From Plenodomus lindquistii (Eukaryota; Ascomycota; Dothideomycetes; Pleosporales; Leptosphaeriaceae), in assembly GCA_025504975.1 (NCBI GenBank), contig JANUWI010000007.1:372001-436000 (forward strand): a stretch of DNA of 64,000 nt, given 5' to 3'. Shown one piece after another: positions 23,258 to 34,506 of the stretch (position 1 is its first letter; each line of letters opens with the position of its first letter). Both the position numbers and the translations under genes were made by a program. The notes beneath the pieces were generated by a model. It had not been told where the DNA came from. It did not search any database and worked only from the letters and a program-made list of their open reading frames with translations.

Positions 23258-24406
23258 TTACAACCCGGCCTTTTCAATCTCACTCGCAGCGTACATGAAC
23301 GGGCCAGCACCCTTACCATCGTTGATCGCCTTCTTCACGCCAACGTAGTAATCATACGACGCAGTGCCGCTCAAACTGCCAACCTCCACCGTGCCAGTGA
23401 AGCTTAGAGTTCCGTTCTTCTCGTATTGCACAAAGTCGTCAACGAGCAGATCCCACGCCTTGACAGCGGTCTCCTGGTATGCCTTCTCCAACAGTCCAAG
23501 CCTGATACCCTTGAGATATGCGTATGTGAACATAGCAGTAGCGCTGGACTCAATGTAGTTGCGCGGCTCATCGGCGAACTGCTCGTCCATGATCAAGTAC
23601 CAGCCACCGCTGATGTCTTGCGCCTTCTTGATGCCGTCGGCAAGAGTAGTGAGGTACTTTGAAAGTGTTGCGTAGGCTTTGTGACTCTTTGGGAAGACCT
23701 CGAGGACTTCAACGAGCGCAACGAAGTACCATCCTACAGCGCGGTCCCAGACATAGGGGCTGGCGCCTGTGACTGGATCAGCCCAGACGGCGGTTTTGTC
23801 CTCGCTGTATCCGTGCTTGAGCAGGTTCGAGGTGTGGTTCCTGGTGTGCTCCTCAATGAGATCGAATTGCAACGCGATGTCGTTCCAGGCGGTGACATTG
23901 TTGGGCTCAAAGTACGATGTGTATGTCGCGTAGAAGGTATCGGCCATGTAGATGCCGTCGAGCCACATCTGGTTCTTGTAGATGGGAGCGCGGTGCCAGA
24001 AGCCGCCTGAGGGCGTGCGTGGAAATCGGTCGAGCTGATCTCTCAGGCCCTTGGCTGCAGTAACATACTTCTGCGCCTTGCGGCCCTCCGAGTTCCAGAA
24101 GTAGAGGATGTTATTGCCGAAGCGAATATCGTCTAGTGTGTAGTATTCCGGGTCCCAGCCCTTGATGACACCGTCGGCGGAGACGATAGAAGAGACTTTA
24201 TCGGAAGCGTACTTCAGGAGTTTCGCATCTTTCTGAGTAGTCGCGGCTTTCTGAATGCCCTCGAGAATAACGGAGGGAACGTAGTGGTTGTTGACAGGTA
24301 GGCCCTTCGAGGGAAAAGATGATGCCATCCATGTTGAGAATGGCTTGGTGGTGTTCGCAGCAAGCGCAGTGCCAGCAAAGGCCAAGGTCAGGGCAGAAAG
24401 ATGCAT
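23258..24406 (-). CDS. GH105 unsaturated rhamnogalacturonyl hydrolase, secreted
   Basis: A single exon of 382 residues. The start at 24406 gives MHLSALTLAFAGTALAA, a signal peptide; an upstream Met 11 codons earlier is possible. The (alpha/alpha)6-barrel GH105 family is shown by DDIRFGNNILYFW, QMWLDGIYMADTFYA, DPVTGASPYVWDRAVGWY and SGGWYLIMDEQF. D150 in WLDG matches the general acid Asp of YteR-type enzymes, which hydrate the unsaturated galacturonic acid left at the chain end by rhamnogalacturonan lyases. This suggests use of plant pectin side products outside the cell. Several N-glycosylation sequons (NTT, NVT, NHT, NGT) fit secretion. The length is normal for the family. Confidence 0.93.
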   Translation of the reverse strand: MHLSALTLAFAGTALAANTTKPFSTWMASSFPSKGLPVNNHYVPSVILEGIQKAATTQKDAKLLKYASDKVSSIVSADGVIKGWDPEYYTLDDIRFGNNILYFWNSEGRKAQKYVTAAKGLRDQLDRFPRTPSGGFWHRAPIYKNQMWLDGIYMADTFYATYTSYFEPNNVTAWNDIALQFDLIEEHTRNHTSNLLKHGYSEDKTAVWADPVTGASPYVWDRAVGWYFVALVEVLEVFPKSHKAYATLSKYLTTLADGIKKAQDISGGWYLIMDEQFADEPRNYIESSATAMFTYAYLKGIRLGLLEKAYQETAVKAWDLLVDDFVQYEKNGTLSFTGTVEVGSLSGTASYDYYVGVKKAINDGKGAGPFMYAASEIEKAGL

Positions 24407-25487
24407 GATTACTAGGGAGATAGTATGTACAAGGAACAAATGCTAAGAGGAACAAGCAAAACGTTCGAAACAAACGACCTGGTTGTGTTCCCACAAAAGT
24501 TTCCATCCCCCATTATATACCATAAAATGCCACAGAACCCCATCCATCGGTGTCTGGCGCTACCAAGCCAATCTCGGGAGGATTGCTATAGATCCTTGCT
24601 GCATCATGCACACTACAGGATATACGGAAGTATGAGTAGAATGATGGGATTGAATCCCTGTTTCGACTTGACGAATAGTAGCTCTAGACCTCGGCGAGAC
24701 ATTGAAGATCATTCGTCAAACCTGAAGAGGCATCAATTCCGATCCGTCCGTGAACTATATGCTTACAAGCGCTGTGTCTTCCTCCACCCCGCCGTGGTCC
24801 TGAAAAGCACCTCGAGAATATCCGGGGGCGGACCATCGCCTATCTTGGACCGTTTACGGAAGGATTGGTACATGTCAGGGCTCTTGGCAGGATCAGAACG
24901 GAGAAATTGGTGATTGGGCAGCACCTGGATCTTCAAAGTCTCCAGGAAGAGAGTGCTGCAAAATGGAATGGTAACCTCAATTGCACTGTCTTTCAATGGC
25001 TGTCTGTACAAGTGCGAGACCCTGAGATAATCTGGGTCTCGTTGAAGGCAATCGAAGCATCGTGGAGTGGGGAAACGAGTCCTGGCGAAGGCTTGACAGA
25101 GTGGATACCCATGCTGTGAAGGAGAAAAATCAAGATTCGTTTCCGGATCCTTGCCTTGGCATTCTTGGCTAATCAATAATTTTGTTTCACTCGATCCTAC
25201 AGAGCTTAGTCGAACGTTGCCAGTGTTTCTGACTCGTAGGCAAAGTTTCAGAACAGCATAATTCTAGCGTCAACATGTTCGAGATAAGATGATGAACTTT
25301 TGTTCACTCTATACTATGGCAAATTCCATCCAATGGACTGACTTATATGAATGCATAATACTGAATTAATCTCACAGACAATCATCTGCAGATTACCGAT
25401 AGCTGCAATGCCGAAGTGAACGCCGTATCTGTGCAATGTCGGATCGAAATTGAAAGAACGAACATGTGCAAAGTCACTCCTGAAGCC
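24407..25487. other. Intergenic region, no supported gene
   Basis: Promoter of GH105 (-) and 3' flank of CEF1 (-). A 137-codon minus-strand frame (25176-24763) has mixed composition with no start context or domain; it could be a relic but I do not call it. Confidence 0.45.
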
Positions 25488-27839
25488 CTAATGCACTCCA
25501 TTGACAGGTTGTTGCAATCTGTCAAGCTCATCCTTCCGTATCCTGTACAGTTCTTGCGCTTCTCTCTCCCTCTTCGTGACAAACTGAACTTCAGCGCGCA
25601 AGCTCGACAGCCGTCCACTGATGGCTGTCTGCTCTGCATACTGTGCTGTCCTCGCAGTATCCAACTCGTATCTTGCTCTCTCAAGTGCTCCGAACGCACC
25701 GCCAATCTTCTCGCGTAGAAGAGCAGCACGCTTGATGTAACCTGCGTGATGAACAGCTAGTTTCTTCTCAATCTTGTTTGCGCGCTCAGCTGCCTCGATG
25801 ATCGATTCTTGAGCATTGTCGAAGGCCTCGACCATAAGTTGGTGCTCATCGATCTCGTCTTCCTCGTAGCCAGCGATGCCAGGCAGAATTGCGGAGCCAT
25901 GGAGAGTGGTCCATGTTGTAGCAAATTCACCATGGAATGCCTTCTTGTCTTTGTCTGATGACATGGCGAGCTCCAGGGCCAGCTCCATCTTGGCGGCCCG
26001 AAGAGCGTCATCATCTATTTTCTCGATAGGCTTCAAAGTTCCCGTGACACGACCGTTGCCAAATTTCTTGACATCGTTGGCAATCAATAGAGCCATTTCC
26101 GTCTCTATTGCCTGTTCAACAGGATCGGATAGGTCCAATGCTCTCTTCAGCATCACGTCAATGTCGACGAGTGATGGTCTAGGCAAGAACTTTTGCACGA
26201 CCTGTGTTTGTCGGCGGAAGTCCGCAGTCTCAGCAGCCTGGCGAGCTTCACGAGCCCGTCGGTCCCGCTCTGTAGCATCTTCTTCGCTGATTTCGACTTC
26301 CATCTCATCGGTCTGCTCCTCGGGTAACTCGAATTCCCAGCTCTCTTCCTTCGGTTTTGGCAATGCTGCAAGTCTGCTCTTCAAGTCTTGTCGCTTTGCG
26401 TTCTCCCGTAGTCGCATATCTCGAGGTGTCTGTGCTACCAGCTGCATACCACTTTCTTCCTCATTCAAGCGCAGCGTATCGCGAGGTGTTCGCATTGGCG
26501 TTGCGCCAGGTCCTTGGCGCATGGGTGTCGCTCCAGGCCCATTGCCCTGCCGGAATGGTGTAGCCATGGGGTTTGGTGTGACGATTTGGTGCCGCGCTGA
26601 TGGTCCAGAAAGCGAGGCTGGTGCCTCATCATCCACGAGCTCCGGGTTATCTCCACCAAGAAGAGCCGACTGCGTCTCCGTTCGTAATCGAGCATTGCGT
26701 ACTTCGTTGGCGATGAAGTCTTCTTCTTTTGGTGCCATAGGTGTGCGAATGGGTGTGCTGCTAGTGATGGTCGAGTAGTTGCCTACCAAACCCTGGGTCG
26801 CAATGTTGTCACTACTGCCCGCGGTAATCGCACGCTCACCAACCATGCCCATCTTGACAATATCCTCGAGTTCTGCTTCTCCAACCTGCGGAGTAGGGAG
26901 CACAAGCGCGCGTCGCTTGCTGCTTTGCTCTGCCTCACGAATCCTTTGCATTTGGGCAGCCTTCGCGTACGATGCAGCCAAACCTCCAGGTTTCTCGTCT
27001 TTCTTGTTGCGCTTGTTTTCATTTCCACCGCCCTCCTGCTGGTCCATCTTGCGCTTATTCGCGAGCTGTTGTTTGCGCGGATCGAACGCTTCCCGCTGCT
27101 TCTCGTTGCTCTCGATTTCTTCGGTGGTGTCGAAAAAGCCAGACGGGACTTCCTTCTCCAGAGGTACATCTGCATTGTAGTCAATGTGGTTGCCCTTCTT
27201 CGGCGCAATCTTGATGTTGATGCCTGCAGCCTTGAGTTCTCGCCGCTTCTGAAGTAAGGCAAGCCTTCTCGACTCCTCCAACTGCCTTTCGCGTGCCTTG
27301 CGCTTCGCCTTCTTTCCGCTGACGTTAGCTAGACGAGCACGCGCCTCGGACAGCATCTCCTTGTCTTCTTCGTCCATGTCGATCGCATCGGGTCGGGCCG
27401 GACGGCTTTCGGCGTAGGCATCAACTTCTCCAGGTCGCAGGCGACGAACATCTTCTGCAGAGGGCGCGGCTGACTCTCCACCCTCTGGCCCAGCAAGGCC
27501 CAAATCTCCGCTCTCCCTGGCCTCCTGTTCATCCAGCAGCTTCTGATACCGCTCCAGGCACTGTGTCGCGGTACGTCCGACGATAGGCGCGATAGTGCGC
27601 CACTGCGTGGGTAACAGCTTGGCCATGGTCAGGAGCTTCTCATCGTCTTCTCGAGACCACTCCGTCTTCTTGATGCTGGGATCGAGCCATTCTTGCCACC
27701 TCGACTTGCACTGCTTTGCGGTCTTCTTTGCGAGAAGCGAAGCGCAACGCGCCCACTGATTGAGGCCATACTTGGAGATGGCGCTCTTTAGCACTTCGTC
27801 CTCGACATTGGACCACTGGCCGACTTTGGTGACGACCAT
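25488..27839 (-). CDS. CEF1: Pre-mRNA splicing factor Cef1/CDC5L
   Basis: A single uninterrupted exon of 783 residues beginning MVVTKVGQWSNVEDE. Two Myb repeats are near-invariant for this family: repeat 1 at about residues 9-52 (KYGLNQWARCASLL) and repeat 2 at about 61-103 (LPTQWRTIAPIVGRTATQCLERYQKLL is the key block). A basic nuclear-targeting stretch follows (KKAKRKARERQLEESRR). The central Cdc5p/Cef1 region includes repeated TP motifs (MATPFRQ, ATPMRQ, ATPMRT) that resemble CDK-type phosphorylation sites. The C-terminal third is acidic to coiled coil. The protein is a core scaffold of the NineTeen complex acting in catalytic activation of the spliceosome. The absence of introns is notable in a window where most genes have them. 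Confidence 0.96.
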   Translation of the reverse strand: MVVTKVGQWSNVEDEVLKSAISKYGLNQWARCASLLAKKTAKQCKSRWQEWLDPSIKKTEWSREDDEKLLTMAKLLPTQWRTIAPIVGRTATQCLERYQKLLDEQEARESGDLGLAGPEGGESAAPSAEDVRRLRPGEVDAYAESRPARPDAIDMDEEDKEMLSEARARLANVSGKKAKRKARERQLEESRRLALLQKRRELKAAGINIKIAPKKGNHIDYNADVPLEKEVPSGFFDTTEEIESNEKQREAFDPRKQQLANKRKMDQQEGGGNENKRNKKDEKPGGLAASYAKAAQMQRIREAEQSSKRRALVLPTPQVGEAELEDIVKMGMVGERAITAGSSDNIATQGLVGNYSTITSSTPIRTPMAPKEEDFIANEVRNARLRTETQSALLGGDNPELVDDEAPASLSGPSARHQIVTPNPMATPFRQGNGPGATPMRQGPGATPMRTPRDTLRLNEEESGMQLVAQTPRDMRLRENAKRQDLKSRLAALPKPKEESWEFELPEEQTDEMEVEISEEDATERDRRAREARQAAETADFRRQTQVVQKFLPRPSLVDIDVMLKRALDLSDPVEQAIETEMALLIANDVKKFGNGRVTGTLKPIEKIDDDALRAAKMELALELAMSSDKDKKAFHGEFATTWTTLHGSAILPGIAGYEEDEIDEHQLMVEAFDNAQESIIEAAERANKIEKKLAVHHAGYIKRAALLREKIGGAFGALERARYELDTARTAQYAEQTAISGRLSSLRAEVQFVTKREREAQELYRIRKDELDRLQQPVNGVH

Positions 27840-28747
27840 CGCGACTACTTGCGGAAATGAGGTCGACGCGGGAAAGGAGTGGAATGTGCCGCACTACTCG
27901 ACGGTAGTGGGTGAGTTGGGGCTTGGGCGCGTGTTTGACGGATACTTTGCCAGTCGCGAAACCGAAAGTTCGAAAGGTCGCGAACACTAGCGCCTTGGCA
28001 CCGACAGACGTGGAACACATCACGTGCATGACAGTCACTGTGACGTACATCCTGATACTTCGACTAGGCGCTTTGTGATAGACGATTGCCATGGTTCTTC
28101 ATTGCTTGCGATCACCTTGAAATCCGACAATATGCTATCTATGCAAAAATGTACACAGCGCCTCGCTGCTGGACCTGGCATTGCAAGATTGTCATGCCAG
28201 CAGGTACCGAAAGGTGCTCGTATGCACTCGGACGCTAAATCAGATACTCAAGCGAAGCAAGATGAAGTAGTGGTAATGGGTGATTCTGCTATCGGTTGAT
28301 GACCGCAATTAACGCCAACAGGATGCCCAGGCCAAGCCAACCGAAGAGGCCAGGCCAAAGAAGAAGACACAAGCTGAGCTCGATCAAGAGTTGTTGGTGA
28401 AGTTACAGGGTTTGGATGGCGACGGAGGTAGCGCTGGAGTTGAGTACGAAGACGGGAAGCCGGTGTCTATGAAGAGGAGCGTGAGAAACAACATGTTTCG
28501 ATACATTTAGCTCAGACAACATTCAAAGGAGATTGGGTGACTGCGAACGAGCAGGAACATATCGAAGCAGGATTGTCAACTACCGGTGACGAATTCAATC
28601 ACTCAAGATCACGGAAAGTTAATGACTATAGTCTATCAGTGGACCATGGACTGCTCTACACTCACGTGAAGCAGTAGATCAACGAACATCGTCAATTGTC
28701 TTTGACGGCTTGTTTGGGTATCATGCACCAACCTCTCCTCAATCATC
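27840..28747. other. Intergenic region with one coding-like fragment
   Basis: Upstream of CEF1 (-) and downstream of the secreted unknown gene (-). Apart from the open stretch at 28322-28510 (see its own entry) I see no feature. Confidence 0.45.
28322..28510 (+). pseudogene. Coding-like 3' exon or relic, product unknown
   Basis: A 62-codon open stretch begins just after a possible acceptor (caacag at 28316-28321) and ends in TAG at 28508-28510. Its translation is strongly charged and protein-like: KPTEEARPKKKTQAELDQEL, then EYEDGKPVSMKR, ending NNMFRYI. The KKKTQAELDQEL piece resembles the C-terminal motif of Aly/REF- or FoP-type RNA-export proteins (inference). I found no convincing upstream exon: the frame before the acceptor is closed, and the plus-strand frame at 28024-28299 does not join in a clean way. 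It may be the last exon of a small gene, or the remnant of a lost one. Confidence 0.3.
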
Positions 28748-29918
28748 CTAATATCGCTCGCTCACTTCAGCTTTCCTCCTCCGAAAGTCTCCGCGCCACG
28801 CCATCTCTGCCGCACCCCTCGCCGCTATTCTTCCAACATCTGCAGGCTTATTCCGCTGCAGCATCGAGCCAACGTCAATCTCCATGGCGCTCCACATCGC
28901 CGTCTTCACAACATCTTCAAACTCCTTGTCCGCACCATGTTCTCCCATTAAAACAATTCTGCCAATCGGTTCACTCAACGTCCCCACCACGTCCAGGATA
29001 GTTTCATGGACCCGTGCCCAGAACTTTGCGCGCGGTATTTCAAATATGGGTAGATTCCACCATCCCAGCTCCGGTAAATGGACCTGTGAGCCGATGGAAT
29101 GAGACGTGTCCTCACGACGCATACTACGTACACTGGCGCTGAAGGAGTGATTGTCGAAGTCAACAAAGAGTACAGTGAGCTGGCTTGGTTCCGATCCTTG
29201 TCCTTCGTACTTTTTGGAGTCTAAACAATCCTTGCAGGGAACAGCCCTCGTTCCAGCATAGGCCGCAGTCGTGTCGAGAATTATGTCGGAGTTCTCGTAG
29301 TTCATGCCCCGCGATGGGAGTCCAATAAGTTCTATAGCGTGGTGAACAATGTTGGACTCGTTTCGGCCTAATTGAAACATTGCAGGTGCAAATGTAGTCA
29401 TCTTGATGTCTAGCTCTGTCTCCACTGATATCCGGACCTGCATGAGAAGTTTCGACAGGATCGCTGTATCATTACTTGCTAGATACGCAGAATCATCTTG
29501 TCTTTGAATCTGGGCAGTATAGGCTTCACATTCCTCGTAATGTGGATGTGTTTCGCTTCACTTTCGTCAGCATAAGTCGCGTTCACAGCCAATGGGTGAT
29601 TGCTCACCACCAATCCTTCCTTAGGCTTCTTTGTCGCCGTGAGGGATTCGAGGCTTTGCGCATCCACCGCGACATAAGGCCCATGTACTCCGCGTCTCCT
29701 TCCACTGTCGTCAAATCGAGGGTGGTGCCATTGGGGTAACGTGCTGCAGGGATTGCGTGTGATGAAGTGAAGTGAATGCCTATACTTGGCCGGTTGAAGT
29801 CTTCCTCTTTCGGTCGGTGTATCTTCGATTCGATGTGTTCCTGTATGGGCACTTGCTGTTGTTCCTTGATCGTCGCCGCACCAACACTACATGCTGCAAT
29901 CAAAGGAAGGAATCTCAT
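28748..29918 (-). CDS. Secreted protein of unknown function
   Basis: Two exons (29918-29608 and 29555-28748) joined in phase 2 across a GTGAGC...GAAG intron with a GCTGAC branch site give 372 residues. The start at 29918 gives MRFLPLIAACSVGA, a signal peptide. The N-terminal part (SIGIHFTSSHAIPAARYPNG, then TTVEGDAEYMGLM) and the later segments TVLFVDFDNHSFSASV and RIVLMGEHGADKEFEDVV resemble in order the blocks of a degenerate actin/Hsp70-type nucleotide-binding fold. The phosphate-loop signatures are not intact, so ATPase activity should not be assumed. The splice join is supported by the coding look of the stretch YEECEAYTAQIQRQDDSAYL after the acceptor. The function is unknown. Confidence 0.72.
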
Positions 29919-31666
29919 CGTGAACCGCTTAGTATTGTCTTGCACAGCAGGTGATGTATGGGACTAAGGAGCGTAAAGAGGCAGAGGAACACCCACACCA
30001 TCGGCCCCCGGGAGTCCAGCCACATGTCTTATACAGCCTGTGCCATAAGTCCTTGAGCCGTTTAACGGACGAGTCTTGGTGAGGCTTGCCGTATACGCAT
30101 GGTCCGAGGCTGAAGGAAGTATAGGCTCTAGCCTTGTAGGGAACCCCTATGGTGTGGAGAAATCTTGGCAGCTGACTTTAGTTCCGGTGCACGCACGATA
30201 CGATGCACCACATTCGCAGTTGAAGACGGCATCGCTGCAGGGTGAACATTTTCAAAACATATCGCTCAGTACGCAAAAACGTTGAGCTCCTAGGAAAGTG
30301 CCACTGTGGTCATTCTTGAATGCCCGAATAGCATGTGAGGGTATTTGTTGCTACATGAAGTGTAGCTTTGACAGCGGCACCCTTTCCGTGATAGTGAGTC
30401 TGTGCACATTGCGCTATTTTCGGACCAGGACGGATTCAAGGTCACCGGATCTCAAGGCATCTCCTTTTCACGACGTCTGTTCGCTGGCCAGGTGACCTCC
30501 AGCTATGCAGAATTCCAAGTTGCGGGGTACTCATGGTGTTCTAGGCCTGAGGTGGGCTTTTCCGAGGGAGTTGCACTCCGGACGCGGAAGAGTCTAGGGT
30601 TCGGCTGTCTCCTTCTGAACTCATGTCAAAGTTAGTTTACTCCATCGCCACAAATTCAACAACTTGTCCGCCAGCCACATCTCAAGCGGTTGTTGACGAT
30701 TGTGACGGGTGAAAGAATTGACGTCATCTGTCAGCGACCGACATTCGCTACGTGCTGGGTGAGTTTGGGTTGCGAAACATAAGAAGTATGCCCGTCTTGT
30801 TCTCCTCTCCTCCAGACTGCGTTACCTCGGCGAGAGAATGCGAAAACAGTAGACGCTCGGTGTTGAGATCAATCTCGGTTTGACCATGTAGGATAGCAAT
30901 TACTATCGGCAATACACAATCTCGACACCTGGCATCATGCAACTGGAAGATCGCGGTCTTTAGATCTGCTTAGCCCCCACCATTTCCGGTACGGTAGTTG
31001 CAGGCCATGCGTGCTCACATCAATGTTTGACGTACTGCATCACAGTTCATCGGCAAATCTCTAGGCTTTGGGGCCATCTGCCACTGAGTGAGCGCTCCAC
31101 GTCATTGCAGCAGCTTCGAAGTAAGTTATTCTCTCCCGGATCGTCACCAAGCAGATGCTTGCTTCACCAAATCATGCTCTAGAGTAACTTAAGATCGGCG
31201 ACGCTTTAATGTTAGCCGGCAGATCTTGTCAGCCACATTCACTCCAAGACAACGGCGCCTCACCAGCCACCTGCGACCTTAGAATAGTTTTCGCCCCCGT
31301 TCGCCTAACCTGCCATGTCTGTTCGTGAAATGCTTATCGCGTCTTAGTAGCAGGGCCGTTCACAGGGATATGGGAATGCACGCCGATCTACGGTTTGAGG
31401 GTGCAACTCTGGGGGAGCTACCAACCAAACGGCTTCTCCTCCGCCTTGCTAGTGTCAACTCAAACGAATGGGCAAAACGTCGGTCTTGGGACATCAATTG
31501 TCAAATACATGTTGAAGATTTAGATAACGTTTGTGAGGCCGAGATGGGGGATATTGCCTTGCGGCAAATACTCATATACATACTTGGGCATGCCCGCCTG
31601 AAAAAGGAGCGTGCTCAACAATCCCTACCCCTTTACACCTGTCATTACACCGCTTCCCCACACAAC
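29919..31666. other. Divergent intergenic region
   Basis: Lies between the secreted unknown gene (-) and the membrane protein gene (+). The frame open from 31325 into the first membrane-protein exon is judged non-coding upstream of 31667 because it lacks a signal-like or domain-like N-terminus. No other feature seen. Confidence 0.45.
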
Positions 31667-32979
31667 ATGGGTGGTCGTAGCATATTAGACAAAGGAAGAC
31701 GGACCGGTATTCTTCTGTTGGTCTTCACGTCAGCTCAGGCTATGCCCACATCAAAACACATGTCATCACTGGTCAGCCGGAACGATAATATTCTCATCGA
31801 CACTGGCGAGCCACCGCGGGATCGTACGATATTCACACTCCTTACACTGGTGTGTTTGCTGGTGCTCTCGCTATTATTGGGTGCGTAACCCTGCAAGGAT
31901 TGCGAGGAGATTGAAAGAGCGCTCTGATGCTTCGAACAGGTTCACGCTTCGCAAAGCTGAAACAATGCATTCACACGTATAGAAGCTTCATGTCTATACT
32001 GGTTCTCGCCATGTATATCGTGGTACTGACATTCATTATTGTTGCAGCTTCGCTGGTGGCAGGACAGGGCCTGTATACACGGGCCCTATGCCGTTCTGCA
32101 ATTTGGGTATGTCACCTATTCTACACCTTCATCAAGGCTACCATGTAAGCTTACTACCGACACTTGAGGCTTGGAATCTAATCATACCAGATATGTCTTC
32201 CTCGTTGAACGTATCCACGTTGTTCGCGCACCCTTCGTATCAAGAAGCAAGGACAAATTCTATTTGGGTTGCATGACCATGGTCGCGGTCATGTACGGGG
32301 CTGTAGCCATCAACGCATACATCAACGTCACTGTAATGCAGGAGGACGGGCGCTGCTACTTGGGGGTTTCGAGAATCGTCTCCCTCCCTTTCATTTCGGT
32401 GAACATTTTCACCAACTTGGTGCTCACGGGTGTTTTCTTCTACCTACTATCGCCTGTTGCCAGCTTGCAGCGACGACCGCAGGTCTTCGTGGAGGAGAGT
32501 TGGGCGCACCAAGCGGAAAACCAAGGACCTGTTCAGCGTTCCCTCAGAACACTACTGTGGAAGAGCATCATTGGAAGCTTGCTCATTGAGATACCTATGG
32601 CGGCCAACATGATCCAACTTGTGGTCACCGGGGGAAAGGAGCTGGGAATGATATGCTTGAGCATTTGTATGGTTGATGGTAAGTTCCAGAATCTGGGACT
32701 GTGAATAACGATAGTTCGTGCTGACACATTGTAGTTTCCTGGGACGCTTTTGTGATACACTGGCTCACATTTGGAACGAATGATGCTGCAGCGCAGAAAG
32801 ACCTGTCCAGAGCGACAAGAACATCGATTACTCTAAGACGCGCAGGTTCCCCGGATAGTAGTCAGACAGACATCAACACGGCACCAACGTCTCTCGAATT
32901 GCCCGATGCAGCGTACGTGCCGGAGATTGAAGGAACTGATATAAGAACAAAGGTGCTGGAAAAGAACAGAAATTGGTAA
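31667..32979 (+). CDS. Multi-pass (about 7 TM) fungal membrane protein
   Basis: Four exons (31667-31880, 31940-32144, 32191-32678, 32735-32979) joined across GTGCGT, GTAAGC and GTAAGT donors give 383 residues. The N-terminus carries a hydrophobic, signal-like segment (GILLLVFTSAQA). The first membrane helix (IFTLLTLVCLLVLSLLLG) is completed at the first splice junction. Later helices include SILVLAMYIVVLTFIIVAAS, FVSRSKDKFYLG-flanked segments, and SLPFISVNIFTNLVLTGVFF. The motif YVFLVERIHVVRAP, rebuilt across intron 2, and the WLTFG near the end are typical of a large, uncharacterised Dothideomycete/Eurotiomycete membrane family. The cytosolic tail is polar. It might be a receptor-like protein by topology, but no ligand or pathway is visible. 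Confidence 0.8.
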
Positions 32980-33228
32980 CAAGCAGGCTAGTCGAAAAGA
33001 TAATGTGGTTCATTATGAATAGCTAACGTGTAATATGAATACAAAATGACAGGAGAATTACTGTCAATTGCATGTACGTGTACATTCCCTGCTGATCTGC
33101 TGATCTTCGTCCTGCATGAGCAATAAAGCGGTCAGATCATAGGCCTTTTTGGGATCGAAGAGCCAGCCTCCTGCAACGCAAGACTCTCATTAATCTTGCA
33201 TCAGAAGACTCAGCATGAAACGCGGGTA

Positions 33229-34506
33229 CTAGTAGCCAGACCTGCCTGGTACAAGGTTGTAGCATGCTCCGCTCTTACTGAACATGTTCTGCAGGTCTGC
33301 AGCAATGGCATCCGGTCTCTCCCATGCCGCGAAGTGTCCGCCTTTGTCATTCTCACTCTCGTATACAACAGGACCTAAGTCTTGTTAGCGTCATTGCCAA
33401 ATGACATATCAAAGATGCTCACCCATAGTCTTCGTCCATATCCTGGGTACCACTGTGATTTCTCTCGGGAAGTGCGCAACTCCCAATTTTACCTCGCCAA
33501 TCCACTCGCTCGCTCGATCTCGGCTCGGCACCTTTTCTGTTGGGTTGTGTCCAGCCTCGTAGTAAATCCTGACATGGGCATTTGGTCCTGCAGTGCTGAA
33601 CCAATAAATGCTGACCCACGTCAGAATCTCGTCGTCAGTCCACGGATAGTTGTCTGTCCAGTCAACAAGCTTCTCGTAGATCCATGCGAGGAGGGCAACT
33701 GGGCTGTCTGCGAAAGCGTAGGATAGAGTCTGCGGCTTGGTTGCTTGAAGGAAACGATATGCTTGACCTTGATCAATGAACCAGTCGCTGCGCTCGATGC
33801 CTTTGGTCTCCGCCTCGGTATATGGCGTTATAGCGTGCTGAAGTGCAAGTGCCGGTTGACTCGCAAACGTCGGCGGTTTCGCTCTTATCATGTTGATGTG
33901 ACTTGCGAGGACGTGGGAAGGGTAAAGTATACCCATAATCCTAGTGATGTAGAAGCCCCAGTCGCCTCCTTGTGTCACATACTTTTCATATCCCAGATCT
34001 TGCATCAAGCGGTGACATGTCTCTGCGTACTGGGACAGCGCAAATCCAGGCTTGGTGACTCTCTGACTAAAGGCGAAGTTCGGGAGTGATGGTGCCACGA
34101 TGTGGAACGCAGACTTACCTTCCGCCTCACCAGCTTTGAGTAGTGGAAGTAGTTTCGTGACCTCCACAAAAGATCCAGGCCAGCCATGGCAGAAAAGAAG
34201 AGGTACCGCATTTGGATTTGAGCTCTTACTATGCAGGAAATGAATGTCGATGTCGCCAAAACCTCCCACGGCCACTTTCTTGCGGTAGTTGGGGAGTTCG
34301 TTGAGCTTTGCCTCGGCTTTATTCCAGTCGAAGCCCTTCTCCCAGTGGTTTGCGAGACGCTTGACATCTGCAAGTGGTGAACCGTACGGCCACTGATTTG
34401 TGGTATCCAGCTCGTCAGGGTAATCGGTATCGCTGAGCTTTCTCGCGAGCTTTTCAAGTGCAGACTGTGGCACCGATATAGTGAAAGGTTCCGGCAGAGA
34501 AGCCAT
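33229..34506 (-). CDS. Epoxide hydrolase, alpha/beta fold with EHN domain
   Basis: Two exons (34506-33423 and 33374-33229) joined across GTGAGC...TTAG give 409 residues. The N-terminal EHN domain (about residues 1-100, FTISVPQSALEKLARKLSDT) precedes the hydrolase core. HGWPG (107-111) forms the oxyanion hole, GGDWG (D182) carries the nucleophile, and GGHFAAWE (H375) the catalytic His. It opens epoxides to diols through an ester intermediate. There is no membrane anchor, so a soluble form is expected, as in other microbial juvenile-hormone-type epoxide hydrolases. The C-terminus ending PGRSGY fits relatives. An alternative splice could replace the last residues (see findings). Its substrate, xenobiotic or metabolic, cannot be read from sequence. 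Confidence 0.93.

Noticed and set aside
24763..25176. 137-codon minus-strand frame between GH105 and CEF1
   Set aside because: No domain, no start context and no supported neighbours in frame; could be a relic but cannot be shown.
31325..31666. Upstream extension of the first exon of the membrane protein gene
   Set aside because: Open but polar and without the signal-like N-terminus; the Met at 31667 gives a better topology.
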